Source of the DNA: Scylla paramamosain
Lineage: Eukaryota; Arthropoda; Malacostraca; Decapoda; Portunidae
Direction of reading: 5' to 3'
Length of the DNA stretch: 64,000 bases
NCBI RefSeq assembly: GCF_035594125.1
Contig: NC_087157.1
Location: forward strand, 7,220,001-7,284,000
Shown: positions 10,205-27,538 of the stretch, piece after piece
Layout of the letters: each line of letters begins with the position of its first letter
Position numbering within the stretch: position 1 is the stretch's first letter
Program-made: the position numbers and the translations under genes
Notes under the pieces: generated by a model
Database searches by the model: none
Told to the model about the DNA's origin: nothing
Seen by the model: only the letters and a program-made list of their open reading frames with translations

Positions 10205-11510
10205 TTAAGTTTTCTCCTCCTCTTCACTTTCCTCCTACATTCATTTTTTTTTTTTCGGAATCATTCTCTTCTCACTCTTACTTTTCAATTCTCCTTCTCG
10301 TCTTTTACCACATGGCCCCCCCTCCACTTCTTGCTCTTACTCCTCCTCTCTTGTGTCTCCTGCCCGCCCCTACCTCTTTCTCCTCACTCCTCCCTTCCTC
10401 TATTTCTGTGTTTTATTTCTCTTCTTTTGTCTCCCTCCTCCCTTGTCCTCTTTCTTCTCGTCTTTTTATCACAGCCTTCCTCCACTTCTTGTTCATGTTC
10501 CTTTTCTTCCGAGTCTCCTTTTTTTTTCCTTTTCCAGTTTTTCTCCTCTTCATTTCTTCCTTCCTTTATTTCTATCCTTTATTTGTCTTCATTGCCCCCT
10601 CCCTTCTTCGTCCTGTTTTCCTAATTTTTTCTTAGACTTCTTTGTCATTATATCTCTTCTTTGTCTCATTTCTTCTGTTCCTGTTTCCCCTCCTCTTTCA
10701 TCACATTCTCTTTCCCCTCTTCCTCATCCTTCTCTTTCTTTGCTGTGTCTGTTGCCTGCTCTTCTTTCCCTTCCTCATTCCTTTCTCCTCTCCCCTTTCC
10801 TTATCATTTCTCTTTTATTGCCTCGTTGCTTCTCGCCTCATCTCTCTCCCTCCTTTACCATCCCTCCTTTACTTCTTGCTCCTGCTCTTCTCCTGCTTTA
10901 TTGCCTGTCACCTCTTCCTCTTTCTGTCCTTCTCACTTCTTTCGTCCACTCCTTCTGTCTTCGTTTTTCTTCCTCGTCTCTTTCCTTTTCTTCCTCCACC
11001 TCCTCCTTACTTCTCCCTTCTAATCCCAACCGCCTTTAATTTTCTTATCTCCATCCCTTTCGTTGTCTTTCTCCTTCCTTTCTACCTCCCTCCCTCTTTT
11101 TTTTAATATTGCTTCTCTGCTTTTTTTTTCTTTCTATGCTTGTTCATTCTTCTCATTTCTTCTTCATCTTCTTCTCCATATGCCTATTTCTCCCGTTCTT
11201 CTTTCAGATCATATATATTTTTTTCTCATTACTTTATTGTCCTCCTCCTGCTCCTCTTCTCCTTTTCTTCTCCATTCTTTGTCTACTTCTTTCATGTGCT
11301 ACTTTTTCTTCCCCATTTCTCCTTTCTCCTCCTCTCCACACACCTTTTTCTTCTCTGCTTCATTCACATCCTATTCCTCCTCCTCCTCCTCCTCTCCCTC
11401 CTTTGCTTCTTTCACGTTTACTTTTCTTTCGTATTTCTTTCTCCCTTTTTTACGTTTTTTTCTTCCCTGCTTCATTCACGTTCTATTTCTCCTCCACATT
11501 CCCTACACAG
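10205..11510. repeat. 1.3-kb pyrimidine-rich low-complexity tract
   Basis: The plus strand is overwhelmingly C and T (CCTCCTCTT, TTCTTCC and similar). All three plus frames stay open as Phe/Leu/Ser-rich strings because stop codons need A or G. This is a composition effect, not a membrane protein gene. Long pyrimidine tracts of this kind can adopt triplex structures. Confidence 0.88.
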
Positions 11511-11709
11511 CTTCCAAAAATGCAGATGACTCGCTCAGAGATGGGCGCGCCATTACAGCGGAGGCGGCGGTGGCATAATGGGCGCCCGAATGACGGTTAG
11601 TGGCGCCTCACCCCCTGCTCCTCCCCACCCCCGCATAGGATTCGCCGCGAAATGGATAATGGCGCCTTGGAAATTCTACTGATGTACGAGAGATGTGTGA
11701 GCTATTGGG

Positions 11710-11713
<4 letters not shown>

Positions 11714-11792
<79 letters not shown>
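11714..11792. repeat. (CT)n microsatellite
   Basis: Pure array. Confidence 0.98.
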
Positions 11793-11795
<3 letters not shown>

Positions 11796-12807
11796 TAGAT
11801 CTACGAGTGGTCCCATTTCAGACTTCAGTAACTTCGGCAAGAGAAAGAAAACTATTTTAAAGTGGCTTCCCATCATCCTGCTCCTTCATGTCTTCTTTTC
11901 TACCTCTGATGCCTCATATCCCCCACTCCACTCTACTTGTTCCCGCCCCCCCTCCTCTCCACTTCACTTCACTTCACTTCTTTTCCACTTCTCAACTTTT
12001 CTTCCTCCAGTTTTGGTTAACTAGTGATTCCTTCGTTCTTTGTTATTTTCCTCCTTTTCTTTCCTTTCTTCTTTCGATGGCTATAATTTATCTTTCTCTC
12101 CTTGATTTTTTCTCTTTCTTCTTTATGAATTGTTCAGTTTATCATCTTATATTCATTTTTTTCCTCTTCTTCTGCATCTTCCTCTTCCTCCTCCTACCCC
12201 TCCTCTTCCTTTTCTCCTCTATTTCTTCATCTTTCCTCCTCGTTCTTCTTCTTCTTTTACTTCATCTTCTGCTGTTGCTGCTCCTTATTTTCTATTTATT
12301 CTTATTTTCATAAAACAACACCAGCTTAAACAACACCCAACATCAACACCAACACCAATAACAACAACTACCACCACCATTACCATCACCACCACCACTC
12401 CTACCTGTTTCTGTTTACCAAGGAGAGAGACCATCTAAATTCCCTAGAACCTCAAGTTACTAATAGCCGGAGCTGGTGCCGCAGAGAACATCAATTCAGA
12501 CCATCTAGCGACCCTTAAGGCTATGCGTCTCACTGCAGCCTTAGCTAATTGAATAACTTTGTGGGTAATCATGCCTGAAGCGCAAGAGTGAGGAGGATGG
12601 ATATACTTGGGTGTTATTAATGGAAGAGAGATTCAGCGTGAGCCAGAGTGGAGAGGAGAATGTAGTAGCTACTCACAGACAGACTACGGTAGGTAATTTT
12701 GAAAGATAAGAAAGTACATCTGTGAAGGAGAGAACGAGCATAACAGGATACAAATCAAGTGTCCCATTAAAACAAAAGGAAGTATGTAAACGTGTGCGTA
12801 TACACAT

Positions 12808-12810
<3 letters not shown>
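11793..12810. other. CT-rich then unique non-coding DNA
   Basis: Pyrimidine-rich to about 12300, then about 120 bp of AAC/ACC-type repeats (12315-12410), then about 390 bp of unique sequence with no recognisable gene. Confidence 0.5.
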
Positions 12811-12882
<72 letters not shown>

Positions 12883-12940
12883 AATTATATATAACAAAAC
12901 ATGCTCTTATGACATCAAGAGAGAGCATAATAAACACCCG

Positions 12941-12976
<36 letters not shown>
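12811..12976. repeat. (AG)n and (CA)n microsatellites
   Basis: AG array at 12811-12879 and CA array at 12942-12976, separated by about 60 bp. Confidence 0.96.
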
Positions 12977-12979
<3 letters not shown>

Positions 12980-13496
12980 AGTACCACAGCACGGAAAAAC
13001 ACTCCATAACAACAGAGTATAACAACATAACGACACATAAAAAAATATGAACAACGAGAGAGGAATAGAGAAAGAGAACATACCCAATAAATACGAAAAA
13101 TAACCACTTACTCCTATCTACTCCACACGCACACATTCCACCCCATTAACCTAACCAACAACCAGGTACTCCCACTCCTCGTCTCCTTCCCTCAAACACC
13201 ATGTATTAATATTCCACTCAGCCATCCTACCACCTCCTCGGCCCCACTTCCTCATGTATAGAGTCAAGGTAGAAGGAAACAGGGCCATTAAGATAGCCTA
13301 CACACGCCACTTCACCAGATTACGACCTTATTTACTGGTGGCCTTCGGGAGTTAGCCTGCAGGAAGTGGAGTTGGAGGAAGGGTGGTGGAGGTGGAGAGA
13401 AAGGGAGGAAGGAATCTTGGCTGGAGGGTTACGACGCAAAAAAAGTTAATTTAAGACACACCGGGGACCTCCTTAATTATGGTTGAATTTTAGAAG

Positions 13497-13499
<3 letters not shown>
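12977..13499. other. Non-coding stretch, no gene seen
   Basis: Unique sequence between microsatellites. No ORF with recognisable content, RNA gene or transposon end. Confidence 0.45.
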
Positions 13500-13584
<85 letters not shown>

Positions 13585-13595
13585 TGTGTGTGTGT
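13500..13595. repeat. Compound (AG)n(TG)n microsatellite
   Basis: AG array to 13582 joined without spacer to a short TG array. Confidence 0.97.
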
Positions 13596-13913
13596 CAAGT
13601 GCAAAGAGGTGTTTATTTCGGTCTTAATAACCATAACTTCAGCCTTACAACATGCTAACCCTAAACCCACCACCACCACCACCACCACCACACTCAATAA
13701 GACTATACAACAGAAAAACCACCCTCCATACGAGACTAACCTCCATAAACAGCACGTTCACCACCAAGGCTATACCGGTGGAGTGGACAGGACAGTGGGT
13801 GGATGAGTGTTAAGAGTGGCTGTGTGTGGTTGGGTGGATGTGTGGATTACGCCTCTTGTCGCCCTCGTTAAGGCATGACTCGGCTGCTAACAATGTGACC
13901 TGACCCCGAGGAA

Positions 13914-13915
<2 letters not shown>

Positions 13916-13964
<49 letters not shown>
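13916..13964. repeat. (GT)n microsatellite
   Basis: Pure GT array. Confidence 0.97.
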
Positions 13965-17072
<3,108 letters not shown>

Positions 17073-17122
17073 AGCCAGCCAGTCAGGATCAGTATTGCAT
17101 TTCGCGCGTCAGGTAGCGGTTA
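17073..17122 (+). promoter_or_regulatory. Candidate core promoter (Inr plus DPE) or 40-nt microexon
   Basis: TCAGTA at 17089-17094 resembles the arthropod initiator. If its A (17091) is +1, GGTTA at 17118-17122 falls exactly at +28 to +32 and fits the downstream promoter element consensus RGWYV. The local sequence is CpG-rich and unlike the flanks. A competing reading is a 40-nt exon at 17073-17112, with polypyrimidine tract and acceptor (CTTCCTCTCAG) before it and a donor (CAG/GTAGCG) after it. I cannot choose between these, and either could be chance. Confidence 0.25.
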
Positions 17123-17602
17123 GTGTTCGGGAGAAGTTTTAGATGCGACGGAATTTTAATGTAAACTTGTGTAAAATTAGTTTTCTTGGTGGGTAACAAT
17201 TTTATTTGGTTAAATGTTGAATGTTTGAGGAGAGAAAAAAATACTGTAAATATATTTAAACTTTCACACGAGAGCCGTAGTGTTATTTTTCAGTTTGAAA
17301 TATAAATAAAGGTTCTCTTAGACACGAATCGAATAATCTTCAGTGTTGAGAAATCCTGTAGGCAAAATCAACCATCCTGAGGTGAAGCAGCAGCGATGGA
17401 GACGACCAAAACTGTCTTGATAATAGAAAAGAGAACAAGAATACGAAGGTACCTGAGAGACTTCATTGACCCCAGCACTCTTCGGAACTCTCCTTCTGTA
17501 AGTCATTTCCTATACAGGAGAGGGGAAGGGAAAAGAGGGAAAAGCTTGGCACTTAATACTTATTATTTTCTATTATGTAATTCTATAAGTCTCCTCTTAT
17601 GG

Positions 17603-17732
<130 letters not shown>

Positions 17733-18187
17733 CATAGCCATTCGTTTTACGCAGAGCCACAATAGGTTCTATGCTCTACAGCACCACCCAGGATCGCTTT
17801 AATGCCAACCACCGCGAGGCGCCCACTGGTGGAAACAACTGGCAAGCGGGACAGACGGGCAGCAATACCACATTCCGGTACTTCACATCAAAGAGCGAAG
17901 CGGGAACTAGAAAAAAAAAAAAAAAACCGCTCCGCCACTCAGCATCGAATAAAAAAAAATAAAATAGAGTGAGGGAGAGAAAAGGAAGTGAAGGACAGAA
18001 AAGAGAGTTGGAACGCGGAGAACAAAGAGGAGGGATTGTGCGAGAATGGCGGGTAGTGGGAGGGTCTGATAGGGATGGACGGAAGAGGTAAGAACAACAT
18101 CAGAAGCGGTGGGGACGGGAGAGGTAAGAACAACAACAGAAGCGGTGGGGAAGCGGTGAGAGTTGTTGTCTTGAACAATGCACGGCT

Positions 18188-18188
18188 A

Positions 18189-18238
<50 letters not shown>

Positions 18239-18250
18239 TGTCTGTCTCTC

Positions 18251-18329
<79 letters not shown>
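18188..18329. repeat. (AC)n then (CT)n compound microsatellite
   Basis: AC array at 18189-18235, a short GATGTCTG spacer, then a CT array with two TTT interruptions near its start. Confidence 0.97.
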
Positions 18330-18334
<5 letters not shown>

Positions 18335-19198
18335 ATCACACCATCTCCCGCGGGAAGGATAAGCCCCAAATATTGTCCACATAACAATATATTTTCCCAC
18401 AGCAATAACACTACCTCCACTATCATCTGTTCCTCGTCCTCCTCCTCCTCCTCCTCCTCATCATCATCTTCCACCTGTGGCAGTGACGAGCACCTTTAAA
18501 TCCCTGAGCTTACAATATCATACCTTTAGTCTGTCTGTTACACCTTAATGCAGGACGTGAAAAAGGAGTAGGAAAAGGAAGAGGAGGAGTAGGAGGACGA
18601 GTTCTTCCCCAGATCATGATGGTAGTCTCACTCTTGTCCTCTTTTATAAAGGGAAAGACAATACACCGTGTTTGTGTTTCATTTTCTTTACTATTTCAGT
18701 TGTTAATGCTGCCTTTGATAAGTTTTTGTTGTTACTGTTGTTGTTGTTTGGTGGTGGTGGTACCGAAGATAAGGACTTAACATGAGAGAAAAAAACAAGG
18801 AAAGACATGAAAGAAAAAGTATGATAAAAAAAAGACAAATAAAAAGAGAAAGTTAAGAAAAGAGAAAAAACGGGGAACATGAAAACGAAGAGAAAACGAG
18901 AAAAGAAAAGAACAACGAAGGAGAGAAAAAAAACAAATATCACAGAAAGAAATTATAAAAAAGAAAGGAAAAAGAGACGGAAAAAAAAAGATGGAAACAA
19001 TAAGTAAAGCGTGAAGGAGGAGACAAAGGAGAAGAGAAGAGATAAATATTAGAGATTAAAAGAATGCAATGCTAAAAAGGGCAGGATGACGAATGGAAAC
19101 ACAAGACAAGAAGGACAGGAAGTCTCAGGATGTGTCTTTGATTAATTCTGAGTGTGGAGCAAAGTAACGTTTTCTGCAGCTTTCATGGGAGGCAAATG
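18330..19198. other. Non-coding, partly purine-rich DNA
   Basis: A CTC run near 18438-18462, unique sequence, then A/G-rich sequence (18780-19060). No gene recognised. Confidence 0.45.
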
Positions 19199-19400
19199 AA
19201 CCACCACCACCACTACCACCACCACCAGCACCACCATCACCACCTCCACCACCACCACCACCTCCTCCTCCTCCTCCTCCTCCTCCTCCTCCTTCTCCTC
19301 CTCCTCCTCCTCCTCCTCCTCCTCCTCCTCCTCTTTGGCATATCTTAATTAGTTCCTTTATTATCGTCATGAGTGTTGTTGTTGTTGTTGTTGTTGTTGT
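19199..19400. repeat. CAC, CCT and GTT trinucleotide arrays
   Basis: CAC/ACC units at 19199-19258, CTC/CCT array at 19259-19332 and a GTT array at about 19373-19400. Confidence 0.95.
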
Positions 19401-19528
19401 GAGTAGTAGTAGCAGTAGTAGAAGTAGTAATCAATATTATCATCCTATTTTTTTAATTTCTTTTGCAGTTTTCGCCTGAGTGAGTTTTCACTGTACTGCA
19501 AAGGCAAGAGAGGATGAAAGACAAAGCA

Positions 19529-20395
<867 letters not shown>

Positions 20396-21057
20396 CTTTG
20401 TACGTCGTCCGCGTGTGAGTTACGCAGCAGGTGTCGGATCTTCTCACGGGCCGTCAAGCCGTCCTCGCCCTCGAACACCTCTGAGCGAGCCCTCTGCAGT
20501 AGCTCATTGATCCTGGTAAGGGTGGAGGAGCGCCTCAGGGAACTCAGGGACATCCGAGGCTGGGATTTGGTCGAGTCACTATTTCGAGTCCCTTTCGTCG
20601 CCTTGGCAGGAGGTTCCTTCGTGTCCTCACTGATCTGGCCTTCCTCGTCTGAGTCACCAGGGCTCTGCATTTCTATTTTAGGGATTCCAACCTTGGGCAT
20701 AGGTTCCCTAGCAGGCCTGGAGGCGCCGTTGACATACTTGGGAGGGTCTGTTCGCCTCCACACGGGGAAGTGGTCACCCGTGTAGCCAGGTAGCAGCACG
20801 GCGCGCCGAGGGTCAATCAAGGGAGCCACAACCTCCACACTCTCCTCACTGGTGCCGCCGTCATGATAGGGACGCCCGTGGGATCTCTGGGGAGGCTCCT
20901 CATCGTCGTCATCATCTGCCCACAGGGGGAGGACATGGTGTGTCGTCCTGGGCAAATACACACGACCCTCGAGGCAGTCTAGGTCCTCGAGTGACCCGTA
21001 TTCCTCCTCCAAGAGCCACGGCATCTTGTAAAACGGGTGCTGGAACTCCTTAGGCAT
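20396..21057 (-). CDS. First coding exon of an unrecognised host gene
   Basis: The exon carries 220 codons plus two bases, from ATG at 21057 in a strong Kozak context (GCCACCATG) to ...GTACAAAG|GTGAGT at 20396/20395, a consensus splice donor in phase 2. The open frame, CpG-rich and non-repetitive composition, start context and donor together make this the best host exon in the window. I do not recognise the product. The N-terminus is not a signal peptide and shows no membrane segment. There is an acidic run at residues 48-54 (DDDDDEE), a Pro/Asp/Glu/Ser-rich linker at about 130-165, a Ser/Arg cluster at 169-182 with RRSS (a PKA-type RRxS site), and a charged, probably helical segment at 180-212. 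It reads like the disordered cytoplasmic N-terminal region of a larger regulated protein. Later exons would lie at lower coordinates and were not found. Confidence 0.72.
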
Positions 21058-21113
21058 GGTGGCGTGGCTGCCTCTCGGCGACGCTCGCTGCCCGTAATGC
21101 GTTCTGGCTTCCC

Positions 21114-21134
21114 TCAGTCACACGCGCAGCTCAT
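21114..21134 (-). promoter_or_regulatory. Upstream ORF, six codons, in the likely 5' UTR
   Basis: ATG AGC TGC GCG TGT GAC TGA, ending 56 bases before the main ATG at 21057. If transcribed it could modulate translation of the main frame. Its presence in the mRNA is inferred, since no transcript start is known. Confidence 0.35.
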
Positions 21135-21169
21135 CTTGAGGGTGTTCTCGGCACCAGCACACCTGCTCT

Positions 21170-21181
21170 CTACACGCCCAT
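21170..21181 (-). promoter_or_regulatory. Second upstream mini-ORF (ATG GGC GTG TAG)
   Basis: A three-codon upstream frame about 110 bp before the main start, with CCATGG context. It is relevant only if the transcript begins further upstream. Confidence 0.25.
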
Positions 21182-21545
21182 GGCGATCTCTTTATCGGTA
21201 ACCGTCAAGACACACACGCACACATATAGACACCTGCCCTTTTCCACAGGCTGTTTCCACACTCCCCACTCAAGACACGCACACACACACACACGCACAC
21301 ACCTCTCCTCTTCCCTCCACACACTCACCCCACTGGAGCAAACCTTCACAACTGTTCAGCCAACACAACTGTACCGCTTCGCAAATCTGCCCCTCGGATG
21401 GACTGTCATGGTTACCTGGAAAGAGAAGAAACACAGAGTCACTAATACAGTCAGTCACCAACGAACACATCAAACAAGCAAATGTGGAAATCAATGGCTG
21501 AAGTGAGAGCTCAATAATCATCACCCTCCCGCAGCCTGTAATAGC

Positions 21546-21571
21546 GGCCAATTAGCACTAGTGACGTCATA
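21546..21571 (-). promoter_or_regulatory. Candidate distal promoter motifs (CRE and CCAAT)
   Basis: A perfect palindromic CRE, TGACGTCA (21562-21569), lies beside CCAAT (21548-21552), about 490-510 bp upstream of the minus-strand start codon. The position suits a promoter-proximal site for that gene, but single motif matches are weak evidence. Confidence 0.3.
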
Positions 21572-21804
21572 CAACAGGGCGATTGTTGGCGAAAGATGAC
21601 GCCCAGACAGACCCAGCCAGCGAGACAACCACCAATTAAGTGTTACGTTATTATTACTATTACTATGATCATTACCATTACTATAATCAATATCATGATT
21701 AGGATTAGCATTAGTATATATTAACATAACTATCTTTACATGTAGTCCCATATTATATTGCATTTTTCTACTCTAGGGCTGCATAACCAATTATCAATAA
21801 ACCT
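21572..21804. other. Non-coding stretch, no gene seen
   Basis: Unique sequence with TTA/ATTACT-type repeats after 21645. Nothing recognised. Confidence 0.4.
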
Positions 21805-21874
21805 TTTTATTATTATTATCATTATTATTATTATTATTATTATTATCATTATTATTATGATGATGATGATGATA

Positions 21875-21911
<37 letters not shown>
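21805..21911. repeat. (ATT)n then (GAT)n microsatellite
   Basis: ATT units with ATC interruptions pass into GAT units. Confidence 0.95.
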
Positions 21912-21912
<1 letters not shown>

Positions 21913-22063
21913 ATGATAAGCGCAATAATACACTTACAATGCAGACTTATCTTAATCCTTGCCCCTTGCCTCCAAACAGCCTTCAGAGTACCTCCATTAA
22001 CGCTTTTTATCATTCCCGAGTGCTCTTAATGTTTTTGTGTTATCGTGGAGGAAACCGGTCAAG

Positions 22064-22066
<3 letters not shown>

Positions 22067-22150
<84 letters not shown>
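22067..22150. repeat. (GA)n microsatellite
   Basis: Pure array of about 42 units. Confidence 0.98.
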
Positions 22151-22153
<3 letters not shown>

Positions 22154-22509
22154 ATTTGCCGTTTGCTTCCTCTCCAAAATAATAATAAATAACTAAATAA
22201 ATAAATAAATGAATAAAAGAGACGACTCCATTTTAGGATTCAATTACAAAACACACAGCAAAGAAAAAGGTAAACAAACAAATAAAAACAAATAACACTA
22301 CAGACATAGATCACAACAGGCACCCATTACTCTCAGACCCATTAATACATCTACACATTTAAGATACACCTACAAAAAGTACCCGTAACACACCCATTTA
22401 CTGGCGGCACGCGAGGGAGGTATACACGATAACCAAAGAGGCCATAACAGTGCACTAGTGGCGCCCCTTCACGCACCTGGCGGAAAAATTACTGAGAAAA
22501 ACCAGGCAC

Positions 22510-22545
22510 TATATAACCAGGACGTGGGTCAGTTTGGGTCAGCAC
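22510..22545 (+). promoter_or_regulatory. Candidate TATA box with initiator
   Basis: TATATAA at 22510-22516 is followed by TCAGTT (A at 22531, 21 bp from the first T) and TCAGCA (A at 22541, 31 bp). The second has canonical spacing but a poorer initiator. The first has a good initiator but is too close. No coding exon follows before the Jockey fragment. Confidence 0.2.
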
Positions 22546-22805
22546 AGTTGGATAGAGATTATTCTTCAAAGGACGATGAGAAGAAGGAAAGGTAATGGGG
22601 AGGAGGAGGAAGAGGACGAAGAGGAGAGGAGAGGAGAGGAGGAAGATAAAAAAAGAGGAAGAACAAACAGCAACAAACCTGCTGGTCCTCACGTGGCTGT
22701 TTGTGGTATTCTACACGATCTACTCGTAATATTAAGTATGATTCATAGGACAGCAGAGGAGGAGGAGGGGAAGAGGAGAAGGAACGAACAAGAACACACA
22801 CACAC

Positions 22806-23391
22806 GTTTTTCCCACCCCCATTCCCCTCATCCCCCCCAGCTACTAAGTCTGTACAAGGGCCTTATCTGCCCATGTATGGAGTATGCTTCACATGTCTGG
22901 TGGGGGTTCTATTCGTACCGCTCTTCTAGACAAGGTGGAATCAAAAGCTTTTCGTCTCATCAACTCCTCTCCTCTGACTGACTGTCTTCAGCCTCTTTCT
23001 TATCGCCGCAGTGTTGAATCTCTAGCTGTCTTCTACCGCTATTTCCATGCTAACTGCTCTTCTGATCTTGCTAACTGCATGCCTCCCTTCCTCCGGCAGC
23101 CTCGCTGCACAAGACTTTCGTCTTTCTCTCACCCCTATTCTGTCCACTTCTCTAATGGAAGAGTTAACCAGTATTCTCAGTCATTCATCCCTTTCTCTGG
23201 TAAACTCTGCTTCTGTATTTCCACTTTAATATGACTTAAACTCCTTCAAGAGGGAGGTTTCAAGACACTTATCCTTCAATTTTTTATTACTGCTTCGGAT
23301 CCTATTCGGGGACTGGCATCTCAATGGGCTTTTTTTTTATTAGATTTTTGTTGCCCTTGGCCGGTGTCCCTCCTACATAAAAAAAAAATAA
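22806..23391 (+). mobile_element. Jockey-like retrotransposon 3' fragment (copy 2)
   Basis: This matches copy 1 from the end of the RT region through the 3' tail (copy 1 about 4840-5410). The coding part is broken: an extra base near 22900 shifts the frame, and roughly 14-17 bases are missing after AAACTCTG near 23209, with a stop soon after. It is flanked on both sides by CA repeats (22793-22805 and 23393-23423), so it appears to have inserted into a CA microsatellite. No enzymatic activity is possible. Confidence 0.92.

Positions 23392-23392
<1 letters not shown>

Positions 23393-23423
<31 letters not shown>
23393..23423. repeat. (CA)n microsatellite
   Basis: CA array with one CAAA interruption directly after the A-rich tail of Jockey copy 2. 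Confidence 0.95.
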
Positions 23424-24586
23424 GTATGGGACTCTTCCACCTGGAGCAATATGTAAATGATATGTCCTTTTCAGTCTCAGCCTCTCAGCAGAATTCACTT
23501 CACAAACATGTTCGAAATCCAACCAAAAAAGAGACAATTTCAAAGCGTCACGTTCAGGTGCAGGTAATTTCCAAGGTAAGAAAAAACATGGATGTAATTA
23601 TAATTTTCACATCAGCGTGGAAGTGATTTAAACCCATCAAAACCTTGGATGTGTTGCACTGGATGTGTTGCGCGTCTGTGAGGCATCCGTATAGAGGCAA
23701 CATATATTTCCACGTTAATTAAGCTACCTTGTTACCTGTGTCCCTTAATTAAGGTAATCAGAGGCCTCATTACTAGCACTACCTTTCCATCACAGTACCC
23801 ACACCTAAGAGTGTTAATACAGAACAAGTTATTAATTTACGCTTTAAACATCTTCAGAAATACTTTAGATCAAAAGGTTGATAGAAAAATCACCCTGTAG
23901 CATCAAGTAAAGAAAAAATTATGGGCGTGAGCCATTAACGTTTCGAACACTTAAAAGGAAAAGGAAAGAAAGAAAAGAAAAGAATCCCTAAACCTCACAA
24001 GGTTGGTGCAGAAATAATCACGAAGTATTAAATGGGAAAAAAGAAAAAACTGTTAATTTGAATCATTTACTTTTAAATTTGAATATCTTAAAAGATTTTA
24101 AAAAATCACAAAGCTCATAAGGTTTCCAAGTAAAACAGTTCTGCAGTAAAAGTAATAGAAATTATTGATGAAGTTGCTATTATGAATTCTTCAAAATCAA
24201 TTAATAATTCACAAAATTCAAAGTTGATGGAAAAGAATAACTCCACTATTTCATAATTAAAAGACGAAACGTTTAAATGTCCAACACAAAACAAAACTCA
24301 CCGACGCGGCGGAAAAATACGACCCGAAGCACGGACTGAATTTGTATTATATGCTAAAAATTTCCTGCAATGTTGTTCATGCACCACTCTGTCCTTTGTG
24401 TAGACCGTCACTTTAAGATGCAAATTAGCGGGAATACCTCATTATTACCCTCCCTTTGTTCATCTCCTGCCCTCTCTATGTAAACCTGTACCACAATTCT
24501 GGCCCTCTCCTCTCACTCTTCACCCCAAACTTTTCCGTCTATTTATCATTTTCCTTCTTCAGAAACATTATTATCCCACCTCCTGA
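23424..24586. other. AT-rich non-coding DNA
   Basis: Unique AT-rich sequence that becomes pyrimidine-rich after about 24437, just before the next Jockey fragment. No gene recognised. Confidence 0.45.
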
Positions 24587-24670
24587 CTCTTCTTTAGGGT
24601 CTGGCATCTCAGTGGGCTTTTTATATTGTTGCCCTTGGCCAATGCCGCTTACATAGAAAGAAAAAAAAAA
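24587..24670 (+). mobile_element. Jockey-like 3'-UTR fragment (copy 4)
   Basis: Only the 3' tail remains: GGTCTGGCATCTCAGTGGGC, then GTTGCCCTTGGCCAATG, then CTTACATAGAAAG and an A run. It is embedded in pyrimidine-rich DNA on both sides. Confidence 0.88.
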
Positions 24671-24759
24671 CTCCCTTTGTAAACTCCTATCCACTTAAAC
24701 AACCCACAACTCACACTCCAAATTCTTCTCTATCTCAGAAGTTATTTTCATCCAACACA

Positions 24760-25195
24760 TTTTGAGCCTCAATGTCCCTTTATTCCACAGAGTGTCTTTA
24801 TTTTCTCTCTATTTCCCATACCTACACTCCCATTCCCATATCCACCCTACACATTTCAGACCTAAATATCCCATCACCAACCCACCCCATTCCAGATTCC
24901 TCCCCATTTCCTTCGTAATTCCATACTTACCCAGCATTCCAGACCTAAGTATCCCTTCACCAACCCATCACTTTTCATATTCCACCTCTTTTCCTCTGTT
25001 CCAGTTCTTCACCCAAATATCCCTTCACCAGGACATGTCATTCCATATTCCTCCCGCTCTCCTCTCCATTTCCATAATCAACTTACATTCCAGATTTAAA
25101 TATTCCTTCACCAGTTCATCCCATAAGCATCCAACGTTCCAGATTTTTCTCCCATTTCCTCTCTACTAGTTCCATACTCTACATTCCAGGCTCAA
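24760..25195. repeat. Diverged pyrimidine-rich minisatellite
   Basis: Units of about 80-95 bp share CATTCCAGACCTAAATATCC and CCTTCACCAACCCAT, followed by ATTCC...CCTCTCCATTTCCATA. About five diverged units are visible, starting near 24850, 24933, 25010 and 25090, plus partial units at the ends. Confidence 0.65.
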
Positions 25196-25498
25196 GTCCA
25201 GGCCACATACATGAACACTCCCTCTACGTACATCCATTATGACCCAATTTTAGGTTCGCGCTGAAGGGATGAGTGCAGGTTAATGAGCGTGAAATGCCCC
25301 GAATGTCAAGTCACTCACGCGGATAATGGGAGGCGCGGACGAGTCTTTTGCTGCAGCCTAAGGGACAAACAGTGTTGGGTTGGCTCGGGGTGCTCAAAAA
25401 ACAAAGGTGGCGAGAGGTAAAAGGTGAGGACAGCAGGTGTGGACAGGTGTGTTTTATAGAGCCATTACGACACGCACGCTCGCATACTCACACGCGTT

Positions 25499-27250
<1,752 letters not shown>

Positions 27251-27435
27251 ACACATTCAAATACAGCCAGACTGTTAAACACAAATTCAAATACATACGA
27301 ACTCAAACAAAAAAAGGTACACACGAAAAGACAGATAAATACGCATTACACAGTTGTTTGGCAATGAATGTTCCTGTCAGCGCCTCTGGAACACAACAGT
27401 TTAACAGTATTGTTTCGGACCCTGGTTGAGAAAAG

Positions 27436-27440
<5 letters not shown>

Positions 27441-27525
<85 letters not shown>

Positions 27526-27538
27526 TGTGTGTGTGTGT
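27441..27538. repeat. Compound (GA)n(GT)n microsatellite
   Basis: GA array to 27522 joined directly to GT. Confidence 0.97.

Noticed and set aside
10312..11600. Several overlapping hydrophobic Phe/Leu/Ser-rich ORFs resembling membrane proteins
   Set aside because: All frames of one strand are open because the sequence is almost entirely C and T. Composition artefact.
23505..23525. TGTTCGAAATCC resembling a tRNA B box
   Set aside because: No matching T-stem, acceptor stem or A box could be folded around it.
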